Origin: JAJDYQ01 sp965214035
Lineage (GTDB): Bacteria > Pseudomonadota > Gammaproteobacteria > JAJDYQ01
Direction: 5' to 3'
Assembly (NCBI GenBank): GCA_965214035.1
Contig: OZ243932.1
Span: 496,001-560,000, forward strand
Length of the DNA stretch: 64,000 nt
The notes beneath the pieces were generated by a model that was given only the letters and a program-made list of their open reading frames with translations, had not been told where the DNA came from and searched no databases. Shown here one piece after another: positions 36,486 to 45,696 of the stretch (positions are counted from its first letter, which is position 1; the number at the start of each line of letters is the position of its first letter). A program made the position numbers and the translations under genes.

Positions 36486-37089
36486 TCCCACCTCCGGCCA
36501 ATGATCTCAGATAATGATCAAGCTCAAGCGCGTTGTTCTGTAAAGACCCCACATCATTATTATTTATTACTATAGCACTACTGGCAGCAAACTTATCCCT
36601 GTCTGCAATTTGTGAGTTGAGTATGCACTTAGCCTGTTCTAGTGAGATACCCGAACGTTCAGTGATTCTTCGCTGCATATTGGTATATTCTGTGGTAATC
36701 AGAATGATGACATCCACATCATTAAATACTGACTCGGATTCGAAGAACAATGGAACCTCAAGAATGATATAGGGCTTGTCTGGATGGAGACTTTTTTGCA
36801 AAGCCAGATTTTCATAAATAAGGGGATGCAGTATAGATTCTATGTATTTTTTTATGATTGAATTATTAAAAATAATATTTCTTAGCCGGGTTTTATCGAC
36901 TTCATAGTCTCCCTCCATATTAACAGAACCGATAATTTGATTAATCCGACAGGATATGAATTTGCAGTATTTGAGTATATCGGCATTGATCTCATCGGCA
37001 CAAATCGTGTCAATTCCAAGTTCGGAAAAAAAGCTGCTGAATGTGGATTTGCCGCTACCGGTATTTCCAGTGACTACGACAGAAATCAT
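36469..37089 (-). CDS. coaE: Dephospho-CoA kinase
   Basis: 206 residues: P-loop VTGNTGSGKSTFSSFF, DEINADI, the substrate region IILEVPLFFES, and a lid with RITERSGISLEQAKCIL. It phosphorylates dephospho-CoA in the last step of coenzyme A synthesis. Place between pilD and zapD is standard for gammaproteobacteria. Four bases separate its ATG from the pilD stop. Confidence 0.94.
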   Translation of the reverse strand: MISVVVTGNTGSGKSTFSSFFSELGIDTICADEINADILKYCKFISCRINQIIGSVNMEGDYEVDKTRLRNIIFNNSIIKKYIESILHPLIYENLALQKSLHPDKPYIILEVPLFFESESVFNDVDVIILITTEYTNMQRRITERSGISLEQAKCILNSQIADRDKFAASSAIVINNNDVGSLQNNALELDHYLRSLAGGGNGRSI

Positions 37090-37093
37090 ATCT

Positions 37094-37972
37094 CTACAAC
37101 TGGCTCAGGTACCAGTTGATCAGTTCATTTCCCCATAGCAAGGTAACCCACCCGCCCAACGCAAGATATGGGCCAAAAGGCACTGCCCGGGACTGTGCAT
37201 CGGTACTTTTTTTCGAAAAGACCAGTATTCCGATGCTGGTAATAGCTCCAACCAATGAGGCGATGAGGAGTGCCGGCAATAACATTTTCCAGCCAATCCA
37301 GGCACCAATAGCTGCTATCAGTTTAAAGTCACCATGGCCCATGCCCTCCCTGCCGGTGATCATTTTGAAGGCCATATAAACACTCCAGAGCGATAAATAC
37401 CCAACAAGTACCCCATAGATACTGTTTTCCAGAGATATACCGTAGCCTAGCAGACTATAAGTGATGCCCGTCCATAGAATGAGATATGTTATGGAGTCCG
37501 GTAATAATTTGTATTTCATATCAATAAATATCAGCGGTATCAGCATGAACGTGAATGCGAGATAGAAAGCTGTCTGCATAGTGAATCCATAGCGAAATGC
37601 CAGAAAAACAGCGAGCAGGCTACAGCAGAATTCAACGATAAAATAACGCGGGCTAATTGGTGCGCTGCAGTTTGCACACTTTCTTCCGAGCATCAAGTAG
37701 CTGAAGAGCGGAATATTCTGAAAGGCAGTGATTGGAGATGCACATTTCGGGCAACGGGATGCTGGAGTAGCGAGAGATATATGATCTTCTGGGACCATTT
37801 CCATGAATGGGTCGTCCTGTAATTCCTTGCACTGAACTGACCAGTCTTTATACATCATCAGTGGAAAGCGGTGGATGACAACATTGAGAAAGCTGCCGAT
37901 AGCTGCACCAATCATAAATACGAACAGGAATACAAGCGTTGTGGATTCCAGGATTGATTTGATAATGTCCAT
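37094..37972 (-). CDS. pilD: Type IV prepilin peptidase/N-methyltransferase
   Basis: 292 residues with eight membrane segments. The cytoplasmic loop has the two zinc pairs CPKC and CANC; catalytic Asp residues are in FIDMKYKLLPD and the GHGDFKL motif. PilD cleaves and methylates type IV pilins and type II secretion pseudopilins. The frame opens at 38029, but the ATG at 37972 gives the usual N-terminus. Between it and pilC lies a 222-bp gap on the same strand with no gene. Confidence 0.94.
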   Translation of the reverse strand: MDIIKSILESTTLVFLFVFMIGAAIGSFLNVVIHRFPLMMYKDWSVQCKELQDDPFMEMVPEDHISLATPASRCPKCASPITAFQNIPLFSYLMLGRKCANCSAPISPRYFIVEFCCSLLAVFLAFRYGFTMQTAFYLAFTFMLIPLIFIDMKYKLLPDSITYLILWTGITYSLLGYGISLENSIYGVLVGYLSLWSVYMAFKMITGREGMGHGDFKLIAAIGAWIGWKMLLPALLIASLVGAITSIGILVFSKKSTDAQSRAVPFGPYLALGGWVTLLWGNELINWYLSQL

Positions 37973-38194
37973 AAGTCTCACCGGTAAAAGATCAGACTGG
38001 CCCCGATAGAGTCTTGCCGAGTATGCCATCGTACAGAAGACAGCACTTTGTTTCCTCTCAAAATCAATGACCTGTTTCTATCGATTCTGAGTCGCTGACT
38101 TTAGTGATATACGCTCCCCTTTGTATTGCAGGAAGATCCGAATAATCAGTGCTTTCTCAGGCTAATAGTTTCTTGGTGGCGGAGTCAGATGTAA

Positions 38195-39409
38195 TTAAAC
38201 GACTGCGCCCAGTTTAAAGATTGGCAGATACATGGCAACGACAAGACCACCAACGACTACCCCGAGGAAGGCCATAATGAGAGGCTCAAGTAGTGATGTA
38301 AGGCCATCAATCGCATTATCGACCAGCTCTTCATAAAATTCGGCAACTTTATTCAACATATTATCCAGTTGACCCGATTCTTCACCGATGGAGACCATCT
38401 GGATAACCATATTAGGGAAGAGGTCAACGCCGTGGGTGCGCATTGATTTCTGTAACTGCGTACCGGCGGCGATATCATTTTTCATTTTTTGGATGGCCTC
38501 AGCATAGATAACATTGCCAGACGCACCAGCGACCGAGTCCATGGCTTCAACCAATGGTACGCCGGCGGCAAACATGGTTGCCATGGTATTGGCAAACCGG
38601 GCAATTGTTGCCTGAACAAGAATTGGGCCAACAATCGGGAATTTTAAGATGACGCGATCAAGGAACTTGTGAAACGCTTTGGAACGCTTGTTGGCTTCCA
38701 GAAAGGCATAAATAATACCGACGATAAGCAATAAAGCGATAAACCAGTTTGCCTGCAACCATTCGGACATATTGATCACCAGCTGTGTAAATGCCGGTAG
38801 TTCAGCGCCAAAACTTGCAAATACCTCCTTAAATTGTGGTACCACGAAGATCAGGAGGATTGAGCTGACGATCATGGCGACCACGATAACGGCAATCGGG
38901 TAGAACATCGCTTTTTTGATTTTACCTTTTAATGCCTCGTTTTTCTCTTTATAGGTGGCAACTTTATCCAACAGGCTCTCCAGGGCACCTGATTGCTCAC
39001 CGGCGCGCACCAACTGCACAAAAAGATCATCGAAATAGAGCGGATGCTTTTCCATTGCATCAGCGAGGTTAATGCCACTTTCGACATCGCCTTTAAGGGC
39101 CAGAATAAGATTCTGCATTTTGGGCTTTTCATGGCCGCGGCCAACGATTTCAAAGGCCTGGATCATCGGCACCCCCGCTCTCATCATGGTTGTTAGCTGG
39201 CGTGCGAATGTTGCAATATCTCCTGGTGTAATGCCCTTGCCACCGGCTTTTTGCTTTTTCTGCTTGAGCTTTTTGGCGGTAATTCCCTGTTTACGTAATT
39301 GTGCTTTGGCAATGGCCTCAGAGTGGCAGATGAGCTCACCCGCCACATCGCGCCCTTGCGCGTCCTTGCCTTCATAAGTAAATACCAGATCAGCTGAAGT
39401 CGATGCCAT
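38195..39409 (-). CDS. pilC: Type IV pilus inner-membrane platform protein
   Basis: 404 residues: N-terminal FTYEGKDAQGRDVAGEL, then two T2SSF domains, each with ARQLTTMMRAGVPMIQAFEI or FANTMATMFAAGVPLVEAM and three membrane helices in all. PilC forms the platform that PilB turns to add pilin subunits. 11 bp after pilB and clearly in one operon. No major pilin gene (pilA) is in the window. Confidence 0.95.
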   Translation of the reverse strand: MASTSADLVFTYEGKDAQGRDVAGELICHSEAIAKAQLRKQGITAKKLKQKKQKAGGKGITPGDIATFARQLTTMMRAGVPMIQAFEIVGRGHEKPKMQNLILALKGDVESGINLADAMEKHPLYFDDLFVQLVRAGEQSGALESLLDKVATYKEKNEALKGKIKKAMFYPIAVIVVAMIVSSILLIFVVPQFKEVFASFGAELPAFTQLVINMSEWLQANWFIALLLIVGIIYAFLEANKRSKAFHKFLDRVILKFPIVGPILVQATIARFANTMATMFAAGVPLVEAMDSVAGASGNVIYAEAIQKMKNDIAAGTQLQKSMRTHGVDLFPNMVIQMVSIGEESGQLDNMLNKVAEFYEELVDNAIDGLTSLLEPLIMAFLGVVVGGLVVAMYLPIFKLGAVV

Positions 39410-39420
39410 GATATGAGTCC

Positions 39421-41139
39421 CTATTCGGTAGTTACGCGGTTCATTTCTTCCAGGCTGGTTACACCATGCATGGCTTTTACAAGCCCGGAACGCCTGATGT
39501 CATCAATGTTTTCGGCTCTGGCCTGATCAGCCAGTTCATATGCGTTTGCATCCTTCATGATCAAACGCCCCATTTCTTCTGAGATAGGCATAACCTGATA
39601 GATACCGACGCGGCCCTTATAGCCTCCGGGGGCCTCATCAGATTCGCCGGGGCCATACAGTTTAAACTCTGGATCCGACAGGTCTTCTTCTGTAAAGCCT
39701 TCTTTCAGCAGAGCTGCCTTGGGTATGTCCAGGATGACCTTGCTATCCTTGTGCAGACGCCGTCCCAGTCGTTGCGCGATAATGACATTGACTGCGGAGG
39801 CGATATTGAATGGTGGGATACCCATGTTTACCATGCGTGTAATGGTTTGAGGGGCATCGTTGGTATGCAGGGTGGACATCACCATATGGCCGGTCTGTGC
39901 GGCTTTTATGGCAATGCCGCCGGTTTCGATATCTCGAATCTCGCCAACCAGAATGATGTCCGGATCCTGACGCAGAAAAGCCTTCAAAGCCGCTGAAAAG
40001 CTCATGCCTGTTTTCTCATCGACATTGACCTGATTAACGCCGGGCAGGTTGATTTCCACAGGGTCCTCCGCAGTGGAGATGTTACGATCAACCGTATTCA
40101 AAATATTGACGCCAGTGTAAAGCGACACGGTTTTGCCGCTGCCTGTAGGACCGGTAACCAGAAACATGCCATAGGGTTTCAGCAGGTTCTCCATATACAC
40201 ATCTTTTTGTTCTGGCTCATATCCCAGCATGTCGATACCCATCTGGGCGCTGGAAGGATCGAGGATACGCAGGCAGAGCTTCTCACCAAACAGAGTGGGG
40301 CAGGTATTGACACGAAAGTCGATAGCCCGCTTTTTGGACAACCTGAGTTTGATTCTGCCGTCCTGAGGGATGCGCCGTTCGGCGATATTCATGCGAGACA
40401 TGACCTTCAGGCGCGATGCAATTCTTGGTGCCAGATTCTGTGGTGGTGATGCGATCTCCTGCAGCATTCCATCCATGCGAAAGCGGACACGATAGCTTTT
40501 CTCATAAGGTTCGAAGTGCAGATCAGATGCACCTTTATTGATAGCGTCTGTCAGTACTTTGTTAACAAAACGTACAACAGGTGCCTCGTCTTCCTCGCCG
40601 CCTACAACATCACCATCCTGAGCGCTTTCATCAATGGTATCAATGTTGTCCAGATCCTCATCGAGATCCATATTCTCCAGAGTGTTATTTTGCGAGGAGA
40701 GTATTTTGTCGATGGTCATATCCAGCTTGTCTTCTTCGACAAGGATAAGATCAGTGTTCAGGCCGGTATTGAATTTGATTTCATCCAGTGCCTGCAGATT
40801 TGTAGGATCGGATACCGCCACATAGAGCCGTTTGCCGCGCTTGAAGATAGGCAGTGCATGGTGCCGGATTATGAGTTTTTCGTTAACCAGATCTACCGGG
40901 ACATCTTCGAGGTCGAGGGCATTGATATCCATGACCGGGACACCAAACTCCTGAGACGCCGCATTGGCAATAGTTTTGGCATCCAGTGCTTTGGATTTCA
41001 CCAGCTTTGTGACGAAAGGGAGCTTCTCTTTTTGAGCCTCTGTGGTGACTTTTTGTGCGGTTTCTTCGGAGATGAACCCGTCAACAACGAGTCGCCCGGG
41101 CAAGCCGCCTAATTTCGGTGATAGATTTGCTGCTGCCAT
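39421..41139 (-). CDS. pilB: Type IV pilus extension ATPase
   Basis: 572 residues: an MshEN/T2SSE N-terminal domain (1-150), an acidic linker (LDEDLDNIDTIDESAQDGD), and the ATPase core with VTGPTGSGKTVSLYTG (Walker A), the Asp box, QDPDIILVGEIRD (Walker B) and the His box QTGHMVMSTLHTND. The tetracysteine zinc site usual between RRL and GYKGRVGIY is missing: that region reads RRLHKDSKVILDIPK and ESDEAPGGYKGR, with no Cys. The operon is pilB-pilC, then pilD-coaE-zapD. Confidence 0.95.
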   Translation of the reverse strand: MAAANLSPKLGGLPGRLVVDGFISEETAQKVTTEAQKEKLPFVTKLVKSKALDAKTIANAASQEFGVPVMDINALDLEDVPVDLVNEKLIIRHHALPIFKRGKRLYVAVSDPTNLQALDEIKFNTGLNTDLILVEEDKLDMTIDKILSSQNNTLENMDLDEDLDNIDTIDESAQDGDVVGGEEDEAPVVRFVNKVLTDAINKGASDLHFEPYEKSYRVRFRMDGMLQEIASPPQNLAPRIASRLKVMSRMNIAERRIPQDGRIKLRLSKKRAIDFRVNTCPTLFGEKLCLRILDPSSAQMGIDMLGYEPEQKDVYMENLLKPYGMFLVTGPTGSGKTVSLYTGVNILNTVDRNISTAEDPVEINLPGVNQVNVDEKTGMSFSAALKAFLRQDPDIILVGEIRDIETGGIAIKAAQTGHMVMSTLHTNDAPQTITRMVNMGIPPFNIASAVNVIIAQRLGRRLHKDSKVILDIPKAALLKEGFTEEDLSDPEFKLYGPGESDEAPGGYKGRVGIYQVMPISEEMGRLIMKDANAYELADQARAENIDDIRRSGLVKAMHGVTSLEEMNRVTTE

Positions 41140-41298
41140 TGTCTGCCCTGTGCCAATTAACTGGGGATATTACAGTAATCATAGTATATTAATCCATAAG
41201 TGCGATGTAATCCAACAATTTTTTCGAAAAAACAGAGTTTGGCGGATAACGCAAGTAGTGTGAATGAGTCTCCATATTCCAAGTGGCGGGTTTGATCC

Positions 41299-41306
41299 GG
41301 GGGGGG
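41299..41306. repeat. Homopolymer G8 in the pilB / DUF2384 intergenic region
   Basis: Eight consecutive G lie between the divergent pilB (160 bp away) and the DUF2384 gene (130 bp away), followed by CGGCGG. A 14-bp A/T palindrome, TTTTTTCGAAAAAA, lies at 41219-41232 in the same gap. No gene is seen in the 297-bp gap. Confidence 0.8.
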
Positions 41307-41436
41307 CGGCGGTTGTATCGTGAAAAGCTTCTGATTTATCGATTTATGCTGCGGTATGCGGAATATCCATGTGGATGTTCCGGTCCTGGCCCCTTAGGGT
41401 ATATGAAAAGACCTGATTTTCAGCGAGAATGGTGCC

Positions 41437-41850
41437 ATGGATATTCAGGTGAGAAAGTTTGATGAAGCTGCCCGCATGGACATGGCGAGGCTCATTATGG
41501 AGATGTTTGGTCAATGGCAGTTGAGTCTTGAGGACCAGCATACTCTGCTGGCACTTCCTGACACGGTCCGCAAGCGCCAGATATACAAGCTGGGAGAGGA
41601 CATACCGCTGCCGGATGATCGATATGTTCTGGAAAGGGCCGAGCATCTTCTGGGCATTGCCGATGCGTTATGCACATATTTCCCCAATAGCAGGCAGGCT
41701 CGCTCCCGCTTTATACGCTCTCATAGTAAAAAGTTCCGCAAACGCACCCCGCTTCAAATTATGATGGATGACGGATTAAGTGGCCTGATCAGAATTCGCT
41801 CCCATCTTGACTGCACCTATGCCTGGGATATTTCAGGTTCGAAGGGCTGA
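41437..41850 (+). CDS. Orphan Xre/MbcA/ParS-type (DUF2384) protein
   Basis: 137 residues. The N-terminal half is helical (SLEDQHTLLALPDTVRKRQI) and the C-terminal half matches the toxin-binding domain of MbcA/ParS antitoxins (ERAEHLLGIADALCTYFPNS; RTPLQIMMDDGLSGLIRIRS). Such proteins usually neutralise an adjacent RES-domain toxin; no RES gene is beside it, and the flanks are pilB and a Rieske gene. It could be a solitary regulator or a relic. A terminator follows. Start at ATG 41437. Confidence 0.7.
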   Translation: MDIQVRKFDEAARMDMARLIMEMFGQWQLSLEDQHTLLALPDTVRKRQIYKLGEDIPLPDDRYVLERAEHLLGIADALCTYFPNSRQARSRFIRSHSKKFRKRTPLQIMMDDGLSGLIRIRSHLDCTYAWDISGSKG

Positions 41851-41851
41851 A

Positions 41852-41887
41852 CGGCAATGCTGTGATCGTATTGCCTGTTTTCTTTTT
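41852..41887 (+). terminator. Rho-independent terminator after the DUF2384 gene
   Basis: GGCAAT (41853-41858) pairs with ATTGCC (41870-41875), followed by a T-rich run (TGTTTTCTTTTT). Confidence 0.55.
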
Positions 41888-41929
41888 CTGGTGCCGTCTT
41901 AAAGGAAAGCTGCTGGCTGATTTGAGTGA

Positions 41930-42250
41930 TTAGTCCCAGCGGTCATCCCTGACCTGAATCATGCCATCTACAATCTGAACAGGGAAAGTCGGCACTTCTT
42001 CATAAGCCGGAGCTGTTAAAGCCTCGCCGGTCCTGATATTAAAGCGGGCACCGTGATGAGGGCAGACGATCACGTCGCCTTCGATCTCGCCACCGGTAAG
42101 ACATAGATGATCATGTGTACAGTTATCTTCAATGGCATAAAACTCACCATCGATATTGAATACTGCAATCACTACATCGTCAACATCGACCACGCGATAC
42201 TCACCGGGTGCCAGTTCGGAAGCCTTGGAGACATCGGTCCAGTGAACCAT
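41930..42250 (-). CDS. Rieske-type [2Fe-2S] ferredoxin
   Basis: 106 residues forming one Rieske fold with both cluster motifs: CTHDHLCL and CPHHGARF. The small size and lack of a signal peptide indicate a soluble cytoplasmic ferredoxin of the NirD/biphenyl-dioxygenase type, a carrier of electrons to an unknown oxygenase or reductase. It stands alone on the minus strand. Confidence 0.88.
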   Translation of the reverse strand: MVHWTDVSKASELAPGEYRVVDVDDVVIAVFNIDGEFYAIEDNCTHDHLCLTGGEIEGDVIVCPHHGARFNIRTGEALTAPAYEEVPTFPVQIVDGMIQVRDDRWD

Positions 42251-42304
42251 GATTTTGATTCCTGATTAATTAAAGATATCTGTGATTTTAAGCTATCGTC
42301 AGAA

Positions 42305-42333
42305 CCTGACAAGCCTATTCGGAGCCTGTCAGG
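42305..42333. repeat. Inverted repeat between Rieske and lipoprotein genes
   Basis: CCTGACA (42305-42311) and TGTCAGG (42327-42333) are perfect inverted arms around a 15-base loop, 55 bp upstream of the Rieske start and about 200 bp upstream of the lipoprotein. No T-run follows, so an operator or RNA hairpin is more likely than a terminator. Nothing else is recognised in this 280-bp gap. Confidence 0.45.
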
Positions 42334-42530
42334 TGAAGCAAACAATGATGTGGCCTCAAGTCTCCTGCATTTGAAATACTGTTCAGCATCCCGAACGGCC
42401 GAGTGCGGTGTATGTGTGGTTTTTTTATTCGCTGCATATTCGATGCAGCACAAGGGTGTGCATATCGTGAACTCCTTTGATATTGTTGCACTTAAAGGGG
42501 CATGGTTTCATGTACAAGAGGAGGGTAACG

Positions 42531-43325
42531 ATGTTCAGGAAATATGTTGGCTGTTTCATTTTGATTTTCGGTTTCTATCTTTATGGATGTGATAAGCCGG
42601 TGCTGTCACTTGCTGGAGCTGGCGAGGCAACCGGGGCGGATTGGGTGCTGCCGGCAGCGGATTCGGCCCCTGACAGGATAGCGACCACCCTGCTGCTATT
42701 TGAGGAATCAGAATCTGGTGTTGCTCCCTATATAATAAGAATGCTGGTGACCGAGCGGTACATCAGAATCGACGATGGTCCGGACACATCGGATTTTGTT
42801 CTGTATGACCATGTCGAAAACCGTATTTACAGCGTCCTGTCGGACAATCGGCAGATATTCGTGGTCGCTCCGGCGAACCTCTATATGCCTGCTCCCGATA
42901 GTCTGGCTTTACGGGAACAACGTATTGAAGACAAAGATATGCCGGCGATAGCGGGTGTGCCGACGCAGTATTTTCAGTTTTTTGCAGATGACAGGCTGTG
43001 TTATCACGTTGTTGCTGCAGATGGTTTTCTACCGCAAGCAGCCGGAATGCTTCTTGCTTACCAGAAGCTATTAGCTACGCAGCAGCAGGCAATTCGCGAC
43101 GCAACGCCTGCCGAGCTCCAGACTCCCTGTTTTCTTGCAAACTACCTGTATGTTCCGGAAACCTACATGAGCAAAGGTTTTCCGGTTCGACAATGGGATA
43201 CGACAGGCTACAGGCGTTCGCTGGAAAGCGTACAGGCAGATTATAAAGTAAGCCCGGATTTATTTTTACTGCCCGACTCCTACAGATATTTGGGCATGGG
43301 TATTAACCCCGGTTCACCGATATAA
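42531..43325 (+). CDS. Lipoprotein of unknown function upstream of nadA
   Basis: 264 residues starting at ATG 42531, set by a strong site (AGGAGGGT, six bases before). A type II signal peptide ends in FYLYGC. The mature part has a beta-rich pattern (ITMRMLVTERYIRIDD-like segment IIRMLVTERYIRIDDG; VLYDHVENRIYSVLSDNRQI) reminiscent of periplasmic DUF4412-like lipoproteins, but I do not recognise the family with certainty. 11 bp separate it from nadA on the same strand. Confidence 0.75.
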   Translation: MFRKYVGCFILIFGFYLYGCDKPVLSLAGAGEATGADWVLPAADSAPDRIATTLLLFEESESGVAPYIIRMLVTERYIRIDDGPDTSDFVLYDHVENRIYSVLSDNRQIFVVAPANLYMPAPDSLALREQRIEDKDMPAIAGVPTQYFQFFADDRLCYHVVAADGFLPQAAGMLLAYQKLLATQQQAIRDATPAELQTPCFLANYLYVPETYMSKGFPVRQWDTTGYRRSLESVQADYKVSPDLFLLPDSYRYLGMGINPGSPI

Positions 43326-43336
43326 AGGCAGGCACT

Positions 43337-44386
43337 ATGGTTACCAGAGCGGATATTCCATTGACTCCAGCAATCAATGTTCCAGTAACGGCACAGATTG
43401 AGGGGGCTGTCCCGCATTACCGGGGAGCAGGTCGCGAGCGCATCGTGGAACAGATCAAGTGCAAGCTCAGGGAACAGGATGCTGCTCTGGTCGCACATTA
43501 TTACACCGATACCCACTTACAGAAAATTGCCGAGGAAACCGGCGGGCTGGTCTCTGATTCACTCGATATGGCCAGATTCGGAAATACACATCCGGCCTCC
43601 ACACTGATTGTTGCGGGTGTGCGCTTTATGGGTGAGACAGCAAAGATACTGAATCCGGAAAAACGGGTATTGATGCCTACTCTGGAAGCCGAATGCTCAC
43701 TGGATCTGGGTTGCCCGATTGAAGATTTTGTCCATTTTTGCGACACACACCCCGGCAGGACCGTTGTGGTGTATGCCAATACCAGTGCCGAAGTCAAAGC
43801 CAGGGCGGACTGGGTAGTGACATCCGGTATCGCGCTGAAATTAGTCCGTCACCTGCATGACAGGGGTGAGAAAATTATTTGGGCCCCTGATCGACACCTT
43901 GGACGCTATGTACAAAAAATGACAGGAGCCGACATTCTCCTTTGGCAGGCAGAATGTATTGTTCACAGCGAGTTTCGTGCCCAGGCACTTGAGCGTCTTA
44001 TTGAGCGGTATCCAGAGGCAGCCATACTGGTACATCCTGAATCACCGGAGTCGGTGATTGACCTTGCTGATGTCGTTGGTTCTACAACCCGTTTAATCGA
44101 TGCAGTGCGGGATCTCCCCAACAAGAAATTTATTGTTGCCACGGATAACGGTATTTTTTACAAGATGCGTCAGGCGGCACCGGATAAACAGCTGATTGAA
44201 GCGCCGACCTTTGGTGAGGGTGCAACCTGTCAAAGTTGTGCGCACTGCCCCTGGATGGCCATGAATGGCCTGCATAACCTGCTGCATGTTCTGCAAACCG
44301 GTGAAAATGAAATCCATGTAGAAGAATCTGTACGTATTGAGGCATTAAAATCAACGCAGAAAATGCTGGAATTTGCGCGACAATAA
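43337..44386 (+). CDS. nadA: Quinolinate synthase
   Basis: 349 residues. The three [4Fe-4S] ligands are recognisable: Cys120 (LEAECSLDLGC), Cys207 (LLWQAECIVHSEF) and Cys304 (CAHCPWMAMN). AHYYTDTHLQKIAEETGG and VAGVRFMGETAKILNP are family blocks. It condenses iminoaspartate with dihydroxyacetone phosphate to quinolinate for NAD. nadB and nadC are not in the window. Confidence 0.96.
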   Translation: MVTRADIPLTPAINVPVTAQIEGAVPHYRGAGRERIVEQIKCKLREQDAALVAHYYTDTHLQKIAEETGGLVSDSLDMARFGNTHPASTLIVAGVRFMGETAKILNPEKRVLMPTLEAECSLDLGCPIEDFVHFCDTHPGRTVVVYANTSAEVKARADWVVTSGIALKLVRHLHDRGEKIIWAPDRHLGRYVQKMTGADILLWQAECIVHSEFRAQALERLIERYPEAAILVHPESPESVIDLADVVGSTTRLIDAVRDLPNKKFIVATDNGIFYKMRQAAPDKQLIEAPTFGEGATCQSCAHCPWMAMNGLHNLLHVLQTGENEIHVEESVRIEALKSTQKMLEFARQ

Positions 44387-44433
44387 AATTACAGGATATC
44401 CAGATAACAGCGAGTTCCAACAAGAGTATTACC

Positions 44434-45696
44434 TTGCCAAAGCGAAGAACATATTTTCTGCAGAGCCTTATATTACTTACTTTGTCTGGCTGTGTCTGGC
44501 TTGGGGGAGCATTCGACAGGCAGCCGGAAGATATTAGTGAGTTGAGCCCGGCTGCAAAGGCGCTTATTGAGAGAGCTTACCAGGATATCGACGTTAATCA
44601 ATTAACGGATTATCACGTTCACCTGCTTGGCATGAATCCGGATCAATATGGAACCTTTGTTAACGAAGACTGGCAAAGTCCGCTCAATATTACCGACTAC
44701 GTCAGATTTTTAATTTATAAAAGTGCATTCGGCGTTACGGACATCGATAAGGTCGATGAGCAATATATTGATCGTCTTGTCAGACAGATTAAATACCTGC
44801 CGCATCGTGGTCGATTTGGCCTGATGGCCTTCGATTATTTCCATGATGCGCAAGGCAGGCCGGACAAGAACCGGAGTACCTTTCATGTGCCGAACGAAAG
44901 AATGATGCAAGTGGTTCGGGAATATCCGGACTATTTCTTTCCGATAATTTCCGTACATCCCTATCGCGATGATGCTGTTACTGAACTGGAAAAATACGCA
45001 GAGCAGGGCGTGCGGCTTGTAAAATGGTTGCCGAATGCCATGGGTATCAATCCGGATGCAAGAGAACCTGCCTTGTCGAAAAAACTTGAAGAGTACTATA
45101 AGGCACTTGTCAGGTACGAGATGGTACTGATTACCCATACAGGAGATGAAAAAGCGGCCGAGGCTGCTGAGTTTCAACATTTTGGCAACCCGCTTTACCT
45201 GAAAAAGCCCTTATCCATGGGTGTCATAGTTATCATGGCGCACATTGCCAGCCTTGGTGAATGCCGTGAGCAGGCAATTTGCAAGCCGGGTACCCCGTAT
45301 ATTGATATTGCCATGGAAATGCTCCGGGACAAGCGCTACGAGGGGCGATTGTATGCCGATATATCCAGTGTGACACTGTTTAATCGAGAATCCATTCTGG
45401 ACAAGATACTGATTGCAGATGATATTCACCACAAGCTGGTCAATGGCAGTGACTACCCATTACCGGCAGTGAACTTTGCCATTCATACGCGTGCGCTGGT
45501 GAATGCGGGTCATATTACCGCCAGACAAAGGAACCATCTGAACGAAATTTATGATGTGAACCCCCTGCTTTTTGATTTTGTTCTAAAGCGCACGATCAGC
45601 CACTCAATCAATGGAGCAAAACTCGCACCAGCAATATTTTATAATAGCTCGATATACCACAATCCGGCGCAAGAGCTGCCTGATGATGGGCTATGA
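44434..45696 (+). CDS. Lipoprotein amidohydrolase (TIM-barrel metal hydrolase)
   Basis: 420 residues. The start is TTG (44434) with AAGAG 8 bases upstream and a type II signal peptide ending LTLSGC, so the enzyme is probably lipid-anchored outside the cytoplasm. The amidohydrolase-2 fold is indicated by the metal-binding HVH (DYHVHLLG), a His in LITHTGDE, a His in IMAHIAS and the Asp of NGSDYPLPA. Substrate unknown. 48 bp after nadA on the same strand; its 3' end overlaps the Hpt gene by 6 bp. Confidence 0.78.
   Translation: MPKRRTYFLQSLILLTLSGCVWLGGAFDRQPEDISELSPAAKALIERAYQDIDVNQLTDYHVHLLGMNPDQYGTFVNEDWQSPLNITDYVRFLIYKSAFGVTDIDKVDEQYIDRLVRQIKYLPHRGRFGLMAFDYFHDAQGRPDKNRSTFHVPNERMMQVVREYPDYFFPIISVHPYRDDAVTELEKYAEQGVRLVKWLPNAMGINPDAREPALSKKLEEYYKALVRYEMVLITHTGDEKAAEAAEFQHFGNPLYLKKPLSMGVIVIMAHIASLGECREQAICKPGTPYIDIAMEMLRDKRYEGRLYADISSVTLFNRESILDKILIADDIHHKLVNGSDYPLPAVNFAIHTRALVNAGHITARQRNHLNEIYDVNPLLFDFVLKRTISHSINGAKLAPAIFYNSSIYHNPAQELPDDGL

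Noticed and set aside
41140..41436. Small RNA or pilin gene between pilB and the DUF2384 gene
   Set aside because: No prepilin leader (GFTLIE-like) or recognisable RNA fold; only the G run and A/T palindrome stand out.
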